Shown piece by piece: positions 8,035 to 16,166 of a DNA stretch of 24,008 bases. The notes beneath the pieces are model-generated. The model made no database searches. It had not been told where the DNA came from and saw only the letters and a program-made list of their open reading frames with translations. Within the stretch, counting starts at the first letter, position 1. Every line of letters begins with the position of its first letter. This DNA is from Alteromonadaceae bacterium (GTDB lineage Bacteria; Pseudomonadota; Gammaproteobacteria; Pseudomonadales; Oleiphilaceae). Both the position numbers and the translations under genes were made by a program. The stretch lies in assembly GCA_013393545.1 (NCBI GenBank), contig JABXHG010000189.1, positions 1 to 24,008 of the forward strand, written 5' to 3'.

Positions 8035-8056
8035 TCCGCCTGCCGCCCGCGTCCGT

Positions 8057-8088
8057 TTGACCTGTTATGCGCGTTAACCTGTTATAAT
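8057..8088 (+). promoter_or_regulatory. Extended -10 promoter for the glucosaminidase gene
   Basis: A perfect TATAAT (8083-8088) is preceded by TG one base upstream (8080-8081), the extended -10 form. A TTGACC at 8057-8062 is 20 nt away, too far for an ideal -35 box. The ATG follows 31 nt downstream, with a strong gaggag ribosome site between. Confidence 0.65.
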
Positions 8089-8119
8089 CAACCTCTTATC
8101 CAAAGGAACGAGGAGAGTT

Positions 8120-9010
8120 ATGACTTCGGTTGCACGGGCGCTGGCGTTGTTTGTTTTTCTGGCTGTTTTTGTACTGGCTGGTGGCCTGTATTCTCCCCCT
8201 GTCTCCGACGGCTTTGGCGATGAAGCCGACATTTCCCTGGCCAACCTGCCGCCTCTACCCAAGTGGGCCAAGGCACCCCTGCCGGATTTCTCCCGGTATC
8301 GCGATGTAAACGAACGCAAGGCCGCCTTTTTCGGGTACCTGTACCCGCGCATTGCGTTGGCCAATTCCCGCATTCTGGTGGAGCGCCAGTATCTGCAAAC
8401 CCTGGCGGGCAAGGCCACACTTACCGAATCCGAACAAATGTGGCTCGAGCGCCAGAGTGAACGCTTGCGGGTAAACGCCGAGGGCCAGGCACGCTTTGCC
8501 GCTCTGGAAAAAAAGCTGGATATCATTCCACCGTCACTGATTTTGGCGCAGGCGGCGAACGAGTCGGCCTGGGGGCAGTCTCGTTTTGCCACCCGGGGTA
8601 ACAATTTGTTCGGCCAGTGGTGCTTCACCGAAGGTTGTGGCCTGGTGCCGACAAACCGCCCCGAGGGCGCCAATCACGAGGTAGCCACCTTCTCCAGCCC
8701 CTATTACTCGGTGCGTTCTTACATCCAGAACTTGAACCGGCATAACGCCTATCAAAAAGTTCGGACCCTGCGCACCGAAGACCGGCGCAACAACCGCCGC
8801 ATTTCCGGCCTGCGACTGGCCGGTGGTTTGGTCAGTTATTCCGAGCGCGGCCAGGAATACATTGCCGAGATCCGCGCAATGATCCGCTTTAACGAACTTC
8901 AGGCCTATGACAAGGCATTTTCGGCTTTGCTGGACGACCGCTCCCCTTCCCGCTTAACCATGCTGGCAGCCGCCGAAAACGGGGCGCAGCTAATGCCCGA
9001 GCAACTTTAA
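8120..9010 (+). CDS. Bax-like glucosaminidase domain protein
   Basis: This is a predicted peptidoglycan N-acetylglucosaminidase acting in the periplasm. The 296-residue protein starts with a hydrophobic segment (about 6-24), which is an uncleaved anchor or signal. The glucosaminidase domain covers about residues 130-265. It includes I-P-P-S-L-I-L-A-Q-A-A-N-E-S-A-W-G with the likely catalytic E148, then G-N-N-L-F-G-Q-W-C-F-T-E-G-C-G. Length and motifs fit the E. coli Bax group. The ATG at 8120 has a gaggag Shine-Dalgarno sequence at 8110-8115. It is followed after 23 nt by the acyltransferase, probably in one transcript. Cell-wall remodelling is inferred from the fold only. Confidence 0.85.
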   Translation: MTSVARALALFVFLAVFVLAGGLYSPPVSDGFGDEADISLANLPPLPKWAKAPLPDFSRYRDVNERKAAFFGYLYPRIALANSRILVERQYLQTLAGKATLTESEQMWLERQSERLRVNAEGQARFAALEKKLDIIPPSLILAQAANESAWGQSRFATRGNNLFGQWCFTEGCGLVPTNRPEGANHEVATFSSPYYSVRSYIQNLNRHNAYQKVRTLRTEDRRNNRRISGLRLAGGLVSYSERGQEYIAEIRAMIRFNELQAYDKAFSALLDDRSPSRLTMLAAAENGAQLMPEQL

Positions 9011-9033
9011 AACCGAACCCACGAGATTGAGAC

Positions 9034-9927
9034 ATGCTTGATTTCCTGCCCTCTCCCGTTAAAGGCGTGCTGGTGGTTCTGCTGATTTTGCTGAATACGC
9101 TGGTATTGTTCCCCTTCCTGCTACTGCTGGGAGTAATAAAGCTGGTGATTCCGGTTACGGCAATCCGGAAGCTGTGTACCGCCATTCTCAATAGCATTGC
9201 CCACTACTGGATTGGATTTAATAATGTATTGATGAAGGTGTTCCACAAAGTGGAGTGGGACATTCGGGGTGTAGAAGGGCTGAGCCGCAACCAGTGGTAT
9301 TTTGTCACCTGCAATCACCAGAGCTGGGCCGACATCCCGGCCATTCAGTATGTGTTGAACAGCGAGATTCCACTGTTGAAGTTCTTTTTGAAGAAGCAGT
9401 TGCTGTACGTGCCACTGCTGGGCATTGCCTGGTGGGCCCTGGATTTTCCTTTCATGCACCGCCACACCAAGGAGCAAATCGCCAAAAACCCGGCCCTCAA
9501 GGGCAAGGACACCGAGGCGACCCGCCGTGCCTGTGAGAAGTTCCGGTATATGCCCGTGACCATTTTCAACTTCATGGAAGGCACCCGGTTCACGCCGGAG
9601 AAACACAAGCGCCAGAACTCCCCTTATAAACACCTGCTCAAACCCAAGGCTGGCGGTACCGCGTTTGTGTTCAGCGCCATGGGCGAGATGATCCACACCA
9701 TGCTGGATGTCACCATTGTGTACCCGGATGGCCGGCCTGGAATCTGGGATTACCTGAGCGGCAAGGTGCGCAGGATTGTGATCGACGTGAAGGTGCGGGA
9801 AGTGCCGGCGCGTTTTCTGGGGATGGATTACGAGAATAACCGGGAAGTGCGGGTGGATTTTCAGCGCTGGGTAAGTGGCTTGTGGGCGGAGAAGGATGAG
9901 CGTATTGAGGAGCTGCTAAAGGATTAA
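9034..9927 (+). CDS. yihG: YihG-type lysophospholipid acyltransferase
   Basis: This is a PlsC-superfamily membrane acyltransferase, likely adding an acyl chain to lysophosphatidic acid or a similar lipid. The 297-residue protein has hydrophobic N-terminal segments (about 10-42). It carries the catalytic box N-H-Q-S-W-A-D (H95, D100), F-F-L-K-K-Q-L, the W-W-A-L-D-F-P-F-M stretch, G-K-D-x-E-A-T-R-R-A-C-E-K-F, and the substrate-binding box F-M-E-G-T-R-F-T (E182-R185). This order is that of E. coli YihG rather than PlsC itself. It lies 23 nt after the glucosaminidase gene. A cluster of palindromic repeats follows its stop codon and may shape the mRNA end. Confidence 0.85.
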   Translation: MLDFLPSPVKGVLVVLLILLNTLVLFPFLLLLGVIKLVIPVTAIRKLCTAILNSIAHYWIGFNNVLMKVFHKVEWDIRGVEGLSRNQWYFVTCNHQSWADIPAIQYVLNSEIPLLKFFLKKQLLYVPLLGIAWWALDFPFMHRHTKEQIAKNPALKGKDTEATRRACEKFRYMPVTIFNFMEGTRFTPEKHKRQNSPYKHLLKPKAGGTAFVFSAMGEMIHTMLDVTIVYPDGRPGIWDYLSGKVRRIVIDVKVREVPARFLGMDYENNREVRVDFQRWVSGLWAEKDERIEELLKD

Positions 9928-9937
9928 CCAGCTCTTT

Positions 9938-10110
9938 ATCCCCCTCTCCCCCGGCCCCTCCCCCTCCAGGGGGGAGGGGAGTTTTGGCTTCCAGGATAGC
10001 GGGCTGCATTCCCTCTCCCCTTGTGGGAAAGGAACAGGGAGAGCTCTAACTTTCAGGGTAATGGTTTAATCCCCTCTCCCCTTGTGGGAGAGGGCCAGGG
10101 AGAGGGGGAT
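9938..10110. repeat. Cluster of ccctctccc palindromic repeats after the acyltransferase gene
   Basis: There are three units of the same family as those inside coaE. Unit D (about 9939-9981) has the orientation of coaE unit A, with the hairpin cccctcccc / ggggagggg. Units E (about 10008-10045) and F (about 10069-10110) have the orientation of coaE unit C and share ccctctccccttgtggga. Unit F is nearly perfect and E carries a few mismatches. The units occupy almost the whole gap between the + strand acyltransferase gene and the convergent zapE gene. Confidence 0.85.
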
Positions 10111-10145
10111 AAAAACACATAAGCCTTCAAGCTTCAAGGCTTATG
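10111..10145 (-). terminator. Rho-independent terminator of zapE
   Basis: On the - strand the stem CATAAGCCTT / AAGGCTTATG (10136-10145 with 10118-10127) closes an 8-nt loop and is followed by TGTTTTTA. The stem begins before the zapE stop codon (10134-10136), so the last codons of zapE are part of the hairpin. Confidence 0.75.
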
Positions 10146-11267
10146 CGGCGCCTCGAGGTATTCCTGTGACTGCATTTCCAGCAACCGGGATTCCGTGCGC
10201 TCGAACTCGAAGCTCAAGCGCCCACCGGAGTACAACTCGGTAATCGGGGCTTCTGCGGAGATAATCACCTTCACGTTGCGGTCGTAAAACTCGTCAACCA
10301 TGTTGATGAAACGTCGCGCCTGGTCGTCGTTGTGGGTGCCCAGCACCGGCACATTGCTGACGATAATGGCGTGGAACTGGCGGGCCAGTTCGATGTAGTC
10401 GTTCTGGCTACGCGGGCCATCACAAAGGGCTTTGAAATCAAACCAGACCACGTCGTCTGCGTGGGCCAGGGCCGGGATGTTGCGGCCGTTGACTTCAATG
10501 TCGGCATCGTGGTCAGCGCACTCAACGGCCAGGCCATCAAAGCTCTTGCGCAGGCTGATATCCGCATCTTCGTCCAGCGGGCTGTGGTACAACTCGGCCT
10601 GTTCCAGGGTGCGCAGGCGGTAGTCCACGCCACCGTCCACGTTGACCACATCGGTGTGTTTTTTCACCAGATCAATGGCCGGCAGGAAGCGAGCGCGCTG
10701 AAGGCCGTCTTTGTAGAGGCCGTCGGGCACGATGTTGGAGGTGCACACCAGGGTCACGCCCCGGCTGAACAGGCCGTCCATCAGGGTGGCCAGAATCATG
10801 GCATCGCCGATATCGGAAACGAAGAATTCGTCAAAACAGATGACGCGGGTTTCGTCGGCAAACTTTTTGGCCACCTGGTCCAGCGGGTTTTTCTCGCCCT
10901 TCAGGGCCTTGAGCTCGTTGTGTACGCGCTGCATGAAACGGTGGAAGTGCACGCGCATTTTGCGGTCGAACGGCAGGGCCTCATAGAAAGTATCCATCAG
11001 GTAGGTTTTGCCCCGGCCCACACCGCCCCAGAAATACAGGCCCTTCACCGGCGTTTCCTTGCCGCCGTTAAGTTTGAGCTTCAACTTGGTGGCCAGGCTG
11101 TCGCGCTGGTTTTCCGCTTCCACCAGTTTTTCGTACAGGGCCTGCAGGCGCTGTACCGCGTCTTCCTGAGCCGGGTCCTTCGCAAAGTCCGGGCGTTCAA
11201 GATCCTGTTGGTAACGCTCCCACGGGCTCAGGTTCGCTTCGGTTTTGGAGGACATGGCTTCTGTCAT
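10134..11267 (-). CDS. zapE: Cell division protein ZapE (AFG1-like ATPase)
   Basis: ZapE is an ATPase associated with the Z ring late in division, related to mitochondrial AFG1. The 377-residue protein has Walker A G-G-V-G-R-G-K-T (81-88) and Walker B V-I-C-F-D-E-F-F (D146, E147). It also shows T-S-N-I-V-P-D-G-L-Y, R-A-R-F-L-P-A-I, and the C-terminal I-T-E-L-Y-S-G-G-R-L with R-T-x-S-R-L-L-E-M-Q-S, all typical of the family. The ATG at 11267 is used; an internal ATG at 11255 is equally possible. It diverges from zapG, and this pairing is conserved in many gammaproteobacteria. A terminator overlaps its 3' end. Confidence 0.95.
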   Translation of the reverse strand: MTEAMSSKTEANLSPWERYQQDLERPDFAKDPAQEDAVQRLQALYEKLVEAENQRDSLATKLKLKLNGGKETPVKGLYFWGGVGRGKTYLMDTFYEALPFDRKMRVHFHRFMQRVHNELKALKGEKNPLDQVAKKFADETRVICFDEFFVSDIGDAMILATLMDGLFSRGVTLVCTSNIVPDGLYKDGLQRARFLPAIDLVKKHTDVVNVDGGVDYRLRTLEQAELYHSPLDEDADISLRKSFDGLAVECADHDADIEVNGRNIPALAHADDVVWFDFKALCDGPRSQNDYIELARQFHAIIVSNVPVLGTHNDDQARRFINMVDEFYDRNVKVIISAEAPITELYSGGRLSFEFERTESRLLEMQSQEYLEAPHKP

Positions 11268-11450
11268 CTGGGTATTCCCGGCTGTTGGTTGGTTTTTTTG
11301 AGCTGCGTATTGTTACTTATTTCGGGCTTTTTCTCCACATTTTGGAGCTTTTTCGGCCATACGACGATTGGCGACCGGTTTAGCCATGGGATGATACGTC
11401 ATGGGGCGTTATACTGGTTTTAATTGCTGACAATAAAGGACGATTTTTCT

Positions 11451-11900
11451 ATGACGAACCTGATTCTGGCGGCCGTGGCCGCGCTGGTGGTGGGCCTTGT
11501 CATCGGTGTTCTGGTGGGCCGTTCTGGCCAGGGCGCAAATATGCGTCAGCGCCGTGCGGAGCAGCAGATTGATGAGTTGCGCGGTGAGTTTACGCGCTAT
11601 CAGGCTCAGGTGAATGAGCATTTCATGGAGTCTGCGCATTTGCTGCGTCGGTTTAATGATGTTTACCACGATGTGAATCAGCATATGGCTCGTGGGGCGA
11701 ACCGGCTTTGTAACGATGATGAGTGGCTGGATGAGATTGAGCAGCAGTCTTCGGGGAGATTGAGCCATTCCGAGGATGAGGCGCCTTCCGAGCCGCCTCG
11801 GGATTATGCGCCGAAGTCTGAGTTGGATGATTCTGGCATGCTGGCTGAGGATTATGGACTGGATCAGGAGAAGGCCAAGGCTCGGAAAGAGTCTGCCTGA
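11451..11900 (+). CDS. zapG: ZapG (YhcB, DUF1043) division/envelope protein
   Basis: ZapG is an inner-membrane protein linked to cell division and envelope growth. The 149-residue protein has one N-terminal transmembrane helix (about residues 3-22, ending G-V-L-V-G-R). A coiled-coil region follows with the family features R-R-A-E-Q-Q-I-D-E-L and F-x-x-x-A-H-L-L-R-R-F-N-D-V-Y. The tail is acidic and probably disordered. The ATG at 11451 is preferred over an upstream in-frame start at 11424 because aaagga lies ~10 nt before it and the helix then sits at the N-terminus. A TATACT at 11410-11415 could be its -10 box; no good -35 was seen. Confidence 0.88.
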   Translation: MTNLILAAVAALVVGLVIGVLVGRSGQGANMRQRRAEQQIDELRGEFTRYQAQVNEHFMESAHLLRRFNDVYHDVNQHMARGANRLCNDDEWLDEIEQQSSGRLSHSEDEAPSEPPRDYAPKSELDDSGMLAEDYGLDQEKAKARKESA

Positions 11901-11959
11901 TTTAGTTTGGTTTGGGTTGGGTGCTGGCCTCTCTCTCGCGCCTGATGGCTGTGAGGGGA

Positions 11960-12069
11960 GGTCAGGCCAGGAAGGCCTTTCCAAAAACCGCTACGAGCAC
12001 TTCCATGTGCGCTTCTCTCAGGCCATCCATGGCCTTCGAAATTTTTGGAAAGGCCTTCCTGGCCTGACC
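11960..12069 (+). repeat. Variable-arm palindromic element, copy 1
   Basis: A perfect 28-bp inverted repeat (11960-11987 with 12042-12069) encloses a 54-nt loop. The inner arm ends in CTTTCCAAAAA, shared with the other three copies. The outer arm, starting GGTCAGGCCAGGAA, is specific to this copy but perfectly matched on the other side. The loop predicts two small hairpins: gcac-ttccat-gtgc and ggcc-atccat-ggcc. It lies in the 317-bp gap between the convergent genes zapG and nif3. The rest of that gap contains only an 8-bp inverted repeat (12092-12099 with 12132-12139). There is no T run after either arm, so it is not a classical terminator. Confidence 0.93.
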
Positions 12070-12217
12070 AACCAAGCTTCAATTATAGCCTGCCGAAAAA
12101 GCAAAATACTCAACATCTTCTATGCGGCCAGTTTTCGGCGTCACTACTCTTAAAATAAGCCAAACCACACGCCACCACTAATTCCATACGGACGTGTATC
12201 ACACGGTATCGCGATGC

Positions 12218-12961
12218 CTATACCGGATTATCGCAGTCGATAAACTGGTGACTAACTCCAAACTCCTTTGCCAGAGCTTCCCCCAGGGCCTGCACACCAT
12301 AACGTTCGGTGGCGTGGTGGCCGGCGGCGTAGTAGTGGATACCGCATTCCCGGGCGGTGTGTGTGGTCGGTTCGGAGATTTCGCCGGAGAGGTAGGCGTC
12401 TACATCGGCTTCGATGGCCATGTTGATGAAGCCCTGGGCAGCTCCGGTGCACCAGGCGACGGTTTCGATGGTGTCTTTTCCCTCACCCACACGTAAGGGG
12501 TTACGGTGCAGTGCACGGGCGATGTGCAGGCCGAACTTTTCCGGGCTCATGGGTTCCTTGAGCTTGCCCTGCCACACGAGGCCGCCCAGCGGTTTGGGGT
12601 TCTGGATTTCCAGTACGTCCGCCAGCTGACGGTTGTTGCCGTACTCCGGATGGTCGTCCAGCGGCAAGTGGTAGGCGACGAGGTTGATGTCGTTTTCCAG
12701 CAGCTGCTTGATGCGGTTCTTCTTCATGCCACGGATGCACTGGTCTTCGCCTTTCCAGAAGTAACCGTGGTGCACCAGAATCATGTCGGCGTTGTGTTTG
12801 ATGGCTTCATCGATCAACGCCTGTGAGGCGGTGACGCCGGTGATGATGGTGTTAACGTCTTCTTTGCCTTCGACTTGCAGGCCGTTTGGGGCGTAGTCCT
12901 GGAAGTTTTGTGGTTCCAGCCATTCGGTGATTTTTGCGAGGATGTCGATTCGGTTTGCCAT
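12218..12961 (-). CDS. Nif3/YbgI-family dinuclear metal-binding protein
   Basis: This is a conserved cytosolic protein of the Nif3-like family (often annotated GTP cyclohydrolase 1 type 2), with uncertain physiological role. The length of 247 residues equals that of E. coli YbgI. The metal ligands are present at matching positions: H64 and H65 (L-V-H-H-G-Y-F-W), D102 (Y-H-L-P-L-D), and H215 and E219 (G-H-H-A-T-E-R). The ATG at 12961 has ggag about 8 nt upstream on its strand. In Pseudomonas this gene is near algW and hisC; here an accessory patch follows instead. Confidence 0.93.
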   Translation of the reverse strand: MANRIDILAKITEWLEPQNFQDYAPNGLQVEGKEDVNTIITGVTASQALIDEAIKHNADMILVHHGYFWKGEDQCIRGMKKNRIKQLLENDINLVAYHLPLDDHPEYGNNRQLADVLEIQNPKPLGGLVWQGKLKEPMSPEKFGLHIARALHRNPLRVGEGKDTIETVAWCTGAAQGFINMAIEADVDAYLSGEISEPTTHTARECGIHYYAAGHHATERYGVQALGEALAKEFGVSHQFIDCDNPV

Positions 12962-13360
12962 TATTCAACTCCGTCTTACCGTAAAATACTGGTGTACGGA
13001 ATCTGGCCGGTCAGCTCTGGGGACGGCCATTCCTGCCTCACGCTTCAGAGATTTAAAGGTGGCCAGATCCCTATTCTGTCTTTGAATAGAACCTGAATCA
13101 GTGGCTCCACTCCCAATATACCCGCCAGAGCAGCAGTTCGGCCAGACGGCACCGAATGTCTGATGGGGTCAGGCAAGTTTGAGAAGCGATACGTCATCCG
13201 AGGACCAATAGTCGCCCACTCAAGGGTCAGCTGTTGATCAATTTCCGGACTCTGGGCAGCGGCTTATCGTCACGGTCGGGTTTATTGGGCGGGATCAGGT
13301 GACGGAGTTCTCGAATTACTTAATCAAATCGTCACCGGCATGATTCGGCGCTTGTCGACA
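12962..13360. other. Gene-free accessory stretch upstream of nif3
   Basis: No convincing gene is seen here. It contains an inverted repeat (atctggcc 13001-13008 with ggccagat 13061-13068), a small hairpin (ctattc 13071-13076 with gaatag 13084-13089) and the left 120-bp direct repeat (13091-13210). On the - strand, 13227-13319 has a short open tail of about 30 residues containing R-E-L-R-H-L-I-P-P-N-K-P-D-R-D-D-K and then a stop. It looks like the end of a lost gene that I cannot name. Confidence 0.5.
13091..13210. repeat. Direct repeat R1 (left copy)
   Basis: 120 bp aligned without gaps to 14809-14928, with 7 differences (94% identity). It starts acctgaatcagtggctcc and ends gaggaccaata. The right copy adjoins an IS5-type transposase relic, so both copies may be pieces of one decayed mobile element. 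The pair flanks the two small genes of the accessory patch. Confidence 0.9.
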
Positions 13361-13846
13361 TCAAGACACTGGGAAAGCGAGCTGGAATTCCTCCGGACAC
13401 CTTGCCTCGGACGGGAATTCGTCTTTGGTTTCCCAGTACTGGTAATGAATTGCCGAAGCTTTCAATCGATCATTTTCTTCAACATACCGTACCGACAGCG
13501 TGCCAGGACTTTGATCGAGCGCTACTCCATTGACAGACAGGCAACGACCTTCACCGCTGGCCTTTTCATGGTGCGCCAGTGTTTTGATCAACCACTGTGG
13601 ATAGGTGGCGTAGTCGCGCAGTTGCGTCAGTTCGGCGTTATCAGTCGTCGCGTCGAGCATGCCGACCCAGCCGCTTGAGAGATGCTGCTTGTAGTCGGGA
13701 TTTTCGGGCTTTTGGTTCAGTTCCCTCTGGAATGCGTTATACGCATTCCAGCCCGGAGATGATGAATTCTCATCGACTGAAGACGCACAACCGCTCACCA
13801 TGATGGTCGAAACCATTACAAAACAAGCAATTCGCTTACGGTTCAT
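13361..13846 (-). CDS. Putative lipoprotein of unknown function
   Basis: The family is not recognised. The 161-residue protein has a short basic N-terminus, a hydrophobic segment and a lipobox V-S-G-C with the acylated cysteine at residue 20. Ala at +2 favours the outer membrane. The rest is soluble, with two more cysteines (C-L-S-V-N-G and E-A-R-C-P). Its ATG lies 1 nt after the stop of the upstream gene (13848-14285), so the two are probably translated together. It sits between the two direct repeats, next to an IS relic, so horizontal arrival is plausible. Confidence 0.65.
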   Translation of the reverse strand: MNRKRIACFVMVSTIMVSGCASSVDENSSSPGWNAYNAFQRELNQKPENPDYKQHLSSGWVGMLDATTDNAELTQLRDYATYPQWLIKTLAHHEKASGEGRCLSVNGVALDQSPGTLSVRYVEENDRLKASAIHYQYWETKDEFPSEARCPEEFQLAFPVS

Positions 13847-13847
13847 G

Positions 13848-14285
13848 TCAGTTCCCCAAGGCCTCTTTCAGTTGTCTATCTACTTGGGAAGGTCTTCCTT
13901 GCATTGCTCTGGCGGCCCGACAAAGAATACCGGAGCAAGTGGTGATCAACTTCTCTACATCAATGCTTCCGCCCGCTGAGACTGAGGCGAGGCCGACACG
14001 AAGCTGAGCGTTGAAACGAAGATCGCCCGCTTCATTGACCGACATCATTGCCCGAAAGACGCCGGCATTGACACCGATTTCCCGAAGCGTATCTCTGCCT
14101 AAAAAAGAGACACGACCGGCTTTACCACTCAGGGTTGCTTGTCCGTTTTCGTCGACGGTCAGCGTGACCGGACCAACTTCTCGAACCAGAGAAGCAGTGA
14201 CGCCTTTATTACGGCTGTAAGCTACTTCAATTAGGCGTGCGACGGTAATTCGCACTTCGCTTGCAGTGGGAGTCCTGTTTGCCAT
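13848..14285 (-). CDS. Small soluble protein of unknown function
   Basis: The family is not recognised. It has 145 residues, with no signal peptide or membrane segment. An N-terminal helical part (A-S-E-V-R-I-T-V-A-R-L-I-E-V-A-Y) is followed by a Gly/Val-rich probable beta region and a C-terminal part with C-S-G-I-L-C-R-A-A-R-A-M-Q-G. The ATG at 14285 is supported by aagga about 6 nt upstream on the - strand. The stop is 1 nt from the lipoprotein start, suggesting a two-gene unit. The 213 bp upstream hold no further gene. Confidence 0.6.
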   Translation of the reverse strand: MANRTPTASEVRITVARLIEVAYSRNKGVTASLVREVGPVTLTVDENGQATLSGKAGRVSFLGRDTLREIGVNAGVFRAMMSVNEAGDLRFNAQLRVGLASVSAGGSIDVEKLITTCSGILCRAARAMQGRPSQVDRQLKEALGN

Positions 14286-14498
14286 TGAAAAATCCTTTTT
14301 AACTGTCTCGAAATCAACGTGTGCATTCCTGGCACTAAAGGAGGAGCAAAATACAAGGCTGCGGGAATACTAAGGCTGGCCAAGTCCCTTCGGTAGTAGC
14401 GCCCATTACCTCGGTGCAAGTTAAACGTTAATGGATGCAGGTGTCTTCGATCAAGTGTTAGATGCTAAACGTGCTGATAACGTCGCAACCAAAGACAG

Positions 14499-14860
14499 TT
14501 AGCGAGAGAATAGTATAGGGGCTTCGACAGGAATTACTGAGGAGGGCCTGATTAACGCCCGTTTTTCCGCCATTTTGGCGGAATCCAGGCGCACTGGCCC
14601 TACGCTAGCAGCGTATTTTTCACCGATCAGCAAGTGCAAGCGGCTGGTACTTTTCGTCAAGCCGCGATAGCGCACCTTGCTATAGCCAAAGATTTGTTTG
14701 ATGTACCGGAACGCATGTTCCACCTTGGCCGGGGCACTGGCTTTAAGCTTTTCGGCTCTCAGCTTGCGCTCGTCCAGATGCTTTCAAGTGCCGGGGTGCT
14801 TGGCAATGACCTGAATCAGTGACTCCGCTCCCAATATACCCGCCAGAGCAGAAGTTCGGC
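14499..14860 (-). pseudogene. Decayed IS5-type transposase remnant
   Basis: On the - strand, 14499-14723 encodes E-H-A-F-R-Y-I-K-Q-I-F-G-Y-S-K-V-R-Y-R-G-L, the highly conserved C-terminal DDE-domain region of IS5-family transposases (the E of the catalytic triad lies in this block). Upstream on the same strand K-A-S-A-P-A-K-V continues the match. It is then broken by a stop after I-A-K-H-P-G-T and by frame changes. A S-G-G-Y-I-G stretch near 14845-14862 may be the remains of the D-S-G-Y-x-G motif. After L-H-L-L-I-G the usual F-x-N-L block is missing. The gene is truncated, frameshifted and cannot encode an active enzyme. No terminal inverted repeats were identified. Confidence 0.75.
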
Positions 14861-14928
14861 CAGACGGCACCGAACGTCTGATGGGGTCGGGCAATTTTGA
14901 GAGGCGATACGTCATCCGAGGACCAATA
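14809..14928. repeat. Direct repeat R2 (right copy)
   Basis: This is the right partner of 13091-13210, with 94% identity over 120 bp and no gaps. It overlaps the upstream end of the transposase relic. The sequence beyond it, to the hisC stop at 15043, contains nothing recognised. Confidence 0.9.
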
Positions 14929-15042
14929 TATGCACTTACTGGGTGAGTGGATGTCAGGTGCTATTATACCGCCCAGGGCCTTGCCGTTGCCGGCCTGAAG
15001 GGCAAATCTAGCCGTGCGAAGTCCACAGATTCAGGTAGAAGA

Positions 15043-16104
15043 CTAGAGCTCGGACAGGGCTTTTAGCAACGCATTGTTCTGATCGGAAGTCCCTATCGTA
15101 ATGCGCAGGAAGTCACTAATTCTGGGCTTGTCGAAATGGCGGACAATTATCCCCTGCTCTCTTAGCATCGCAGCAATGTCTGCTCCGGCTTTTTCCTTAT
15201 GGCGAGTGAACACGAAGTTGGCCTTGGAGGGCAGAACTTCGAAGCCAAGCTCTTCAAGCTCTTCGGTCAGCCGTTTACGCTCGTTGATCACACCGTTGCA
15301 GGAGTCTTCAAACCACTGGTTGTCCTCGAATGCTGCGACGGCACCCACAAGGGCCAGGCGGTCCAGTGGGTAGGAGTTGAAGCTGTCTTTCACGCGGTTC
15401 AGGGCTTCGATCAGTTCTTCGTTTGCCACCGCAAAACCTACCCGAAGGCCGGCCAGGGAGCGGGCTTTGGACAGGGTCTGGCTGACGACCAGATTCGGGT
15501 AGTCGTTCACCAGGGTAATAGCCGTCTCGCCGCCGAAGTCCACGTAGGCTTCGTCGACCACCACTACGCTGTCCGGGTTGGCTTCGAGGATTTCGACCAC
15601 GTGCTGAAGTACCAGGTAACGACCGGTGGGCGCATTCGGGTTCGGGAAGATGATGCCGCCGTTCGGGCGTTTGTAGTCGGCCGGGTCGATTTCGAAGCTG
15701 TCGGTCAGCGGGACGGTTTCGCTTTCCACCTGATACAGGCCGCAGTACACCGGGTAAAAGCTGTAGGTGATGTCCGGGAACAGGATCGGTTTGTCGTGCT
15801 TCAGCAGGGCCTGGAAGATATGCGCCAGCACTTCGTCTGAGCCGTTGCCGACGAACACCTGGCTGGGCTTGATGTCGTGGTCGGTGTAGTAATGGGCGAT
15901 GGCTTCTTTGAGGGCCTTGCCTTCGGGGTCCGGGTAGAGGCGGAGGTTGTCGTTCAGATCTTTCTGGATGGCTTCGATGACCTTGGGCGAGGGGCCGAAC
16001 GGGTTTTCGTTGGTGTTCAGCTTTACCAGGTTGGCCATTTTTGGTTGTTCGCCCGGTACGTAGGGCTTCAGGTTCTCAACCAGGGAACTCCAGTATTTGC
16101 TCAT
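15043..16104 (-). CDS. hisC: Histidinol-phosphate aminotransferase
   Basis: HisC is a PLP enzyme converting imidazole-acetol phosphate and glutamate to histidinol phosphate. The 353-residue protein shows [13 protein letters not shown] at the N-terminus, [18 protein letters not shown] and the PLP lysine K213 in [16 protein letters not shown]. The ATG at 16104 is preceded by ggag about 10 nt upstream. It is the last gene of the hisG-hisD-hisC run, but a 423-bp gap with two palindromic elements separates it from hisD, so it may have altered or separate expression. HisC paralogues also act on other aromatic substrates, but the context supports histidine synthesis. Confidence 0.95.
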   Translation of the reverse strand: MSKYWSSLVENLKPYVPGEQPKMANLVKLNTNENPFGPSPKVIEAIQKDLNDNLRLYPDPEGKALKEAIAHYYTDHDIKPSQVFVGNGSDEVLAHIFQALLKHDKPILFPDITYSFYPVYCGLYQVESETVPLTDSFEIDPADYKRPNGGIIFPNPNAPTGRYLVLQHVVEILEANPDSVVVVDEAYVDFGGETAITLVNDYPNLVVSQTLSKARSLAGLRVGFAVANEELIEALNRVKDSFNSYPLDRLALVGAVAAFEDNQWFEDSCNGVINERKRLTEELEELGFEVLPSKANFVFTRHKEKAGADIAAMLREQGIIVRHFDKPRISDFLRITIGTSDQNNALLKALSEL

Positions 16105-16166
16105 TGTTTACCCACTCCGGGATTAGTGCCTTCGAGAAGCGGGTTATTCTAGCTTGGGTGCCAATC

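Noticed and set aside
11960..12069. The palindromic elements as plain Rho-independent terminators.
   Set aside because: No T run follows the stem in either direction, three of the copies lie inside an operon-like run, and the large structured loop is conserved, which a terminator would not need.
14440..14470. The string gttagatgc looks like the 3' end of an integron attC site.
   Set aside because: No matching RYYYAAC half or complementary L boxes were found at a suitable distance on either strand, and the neighbouring genes are not arranged like cassettes.
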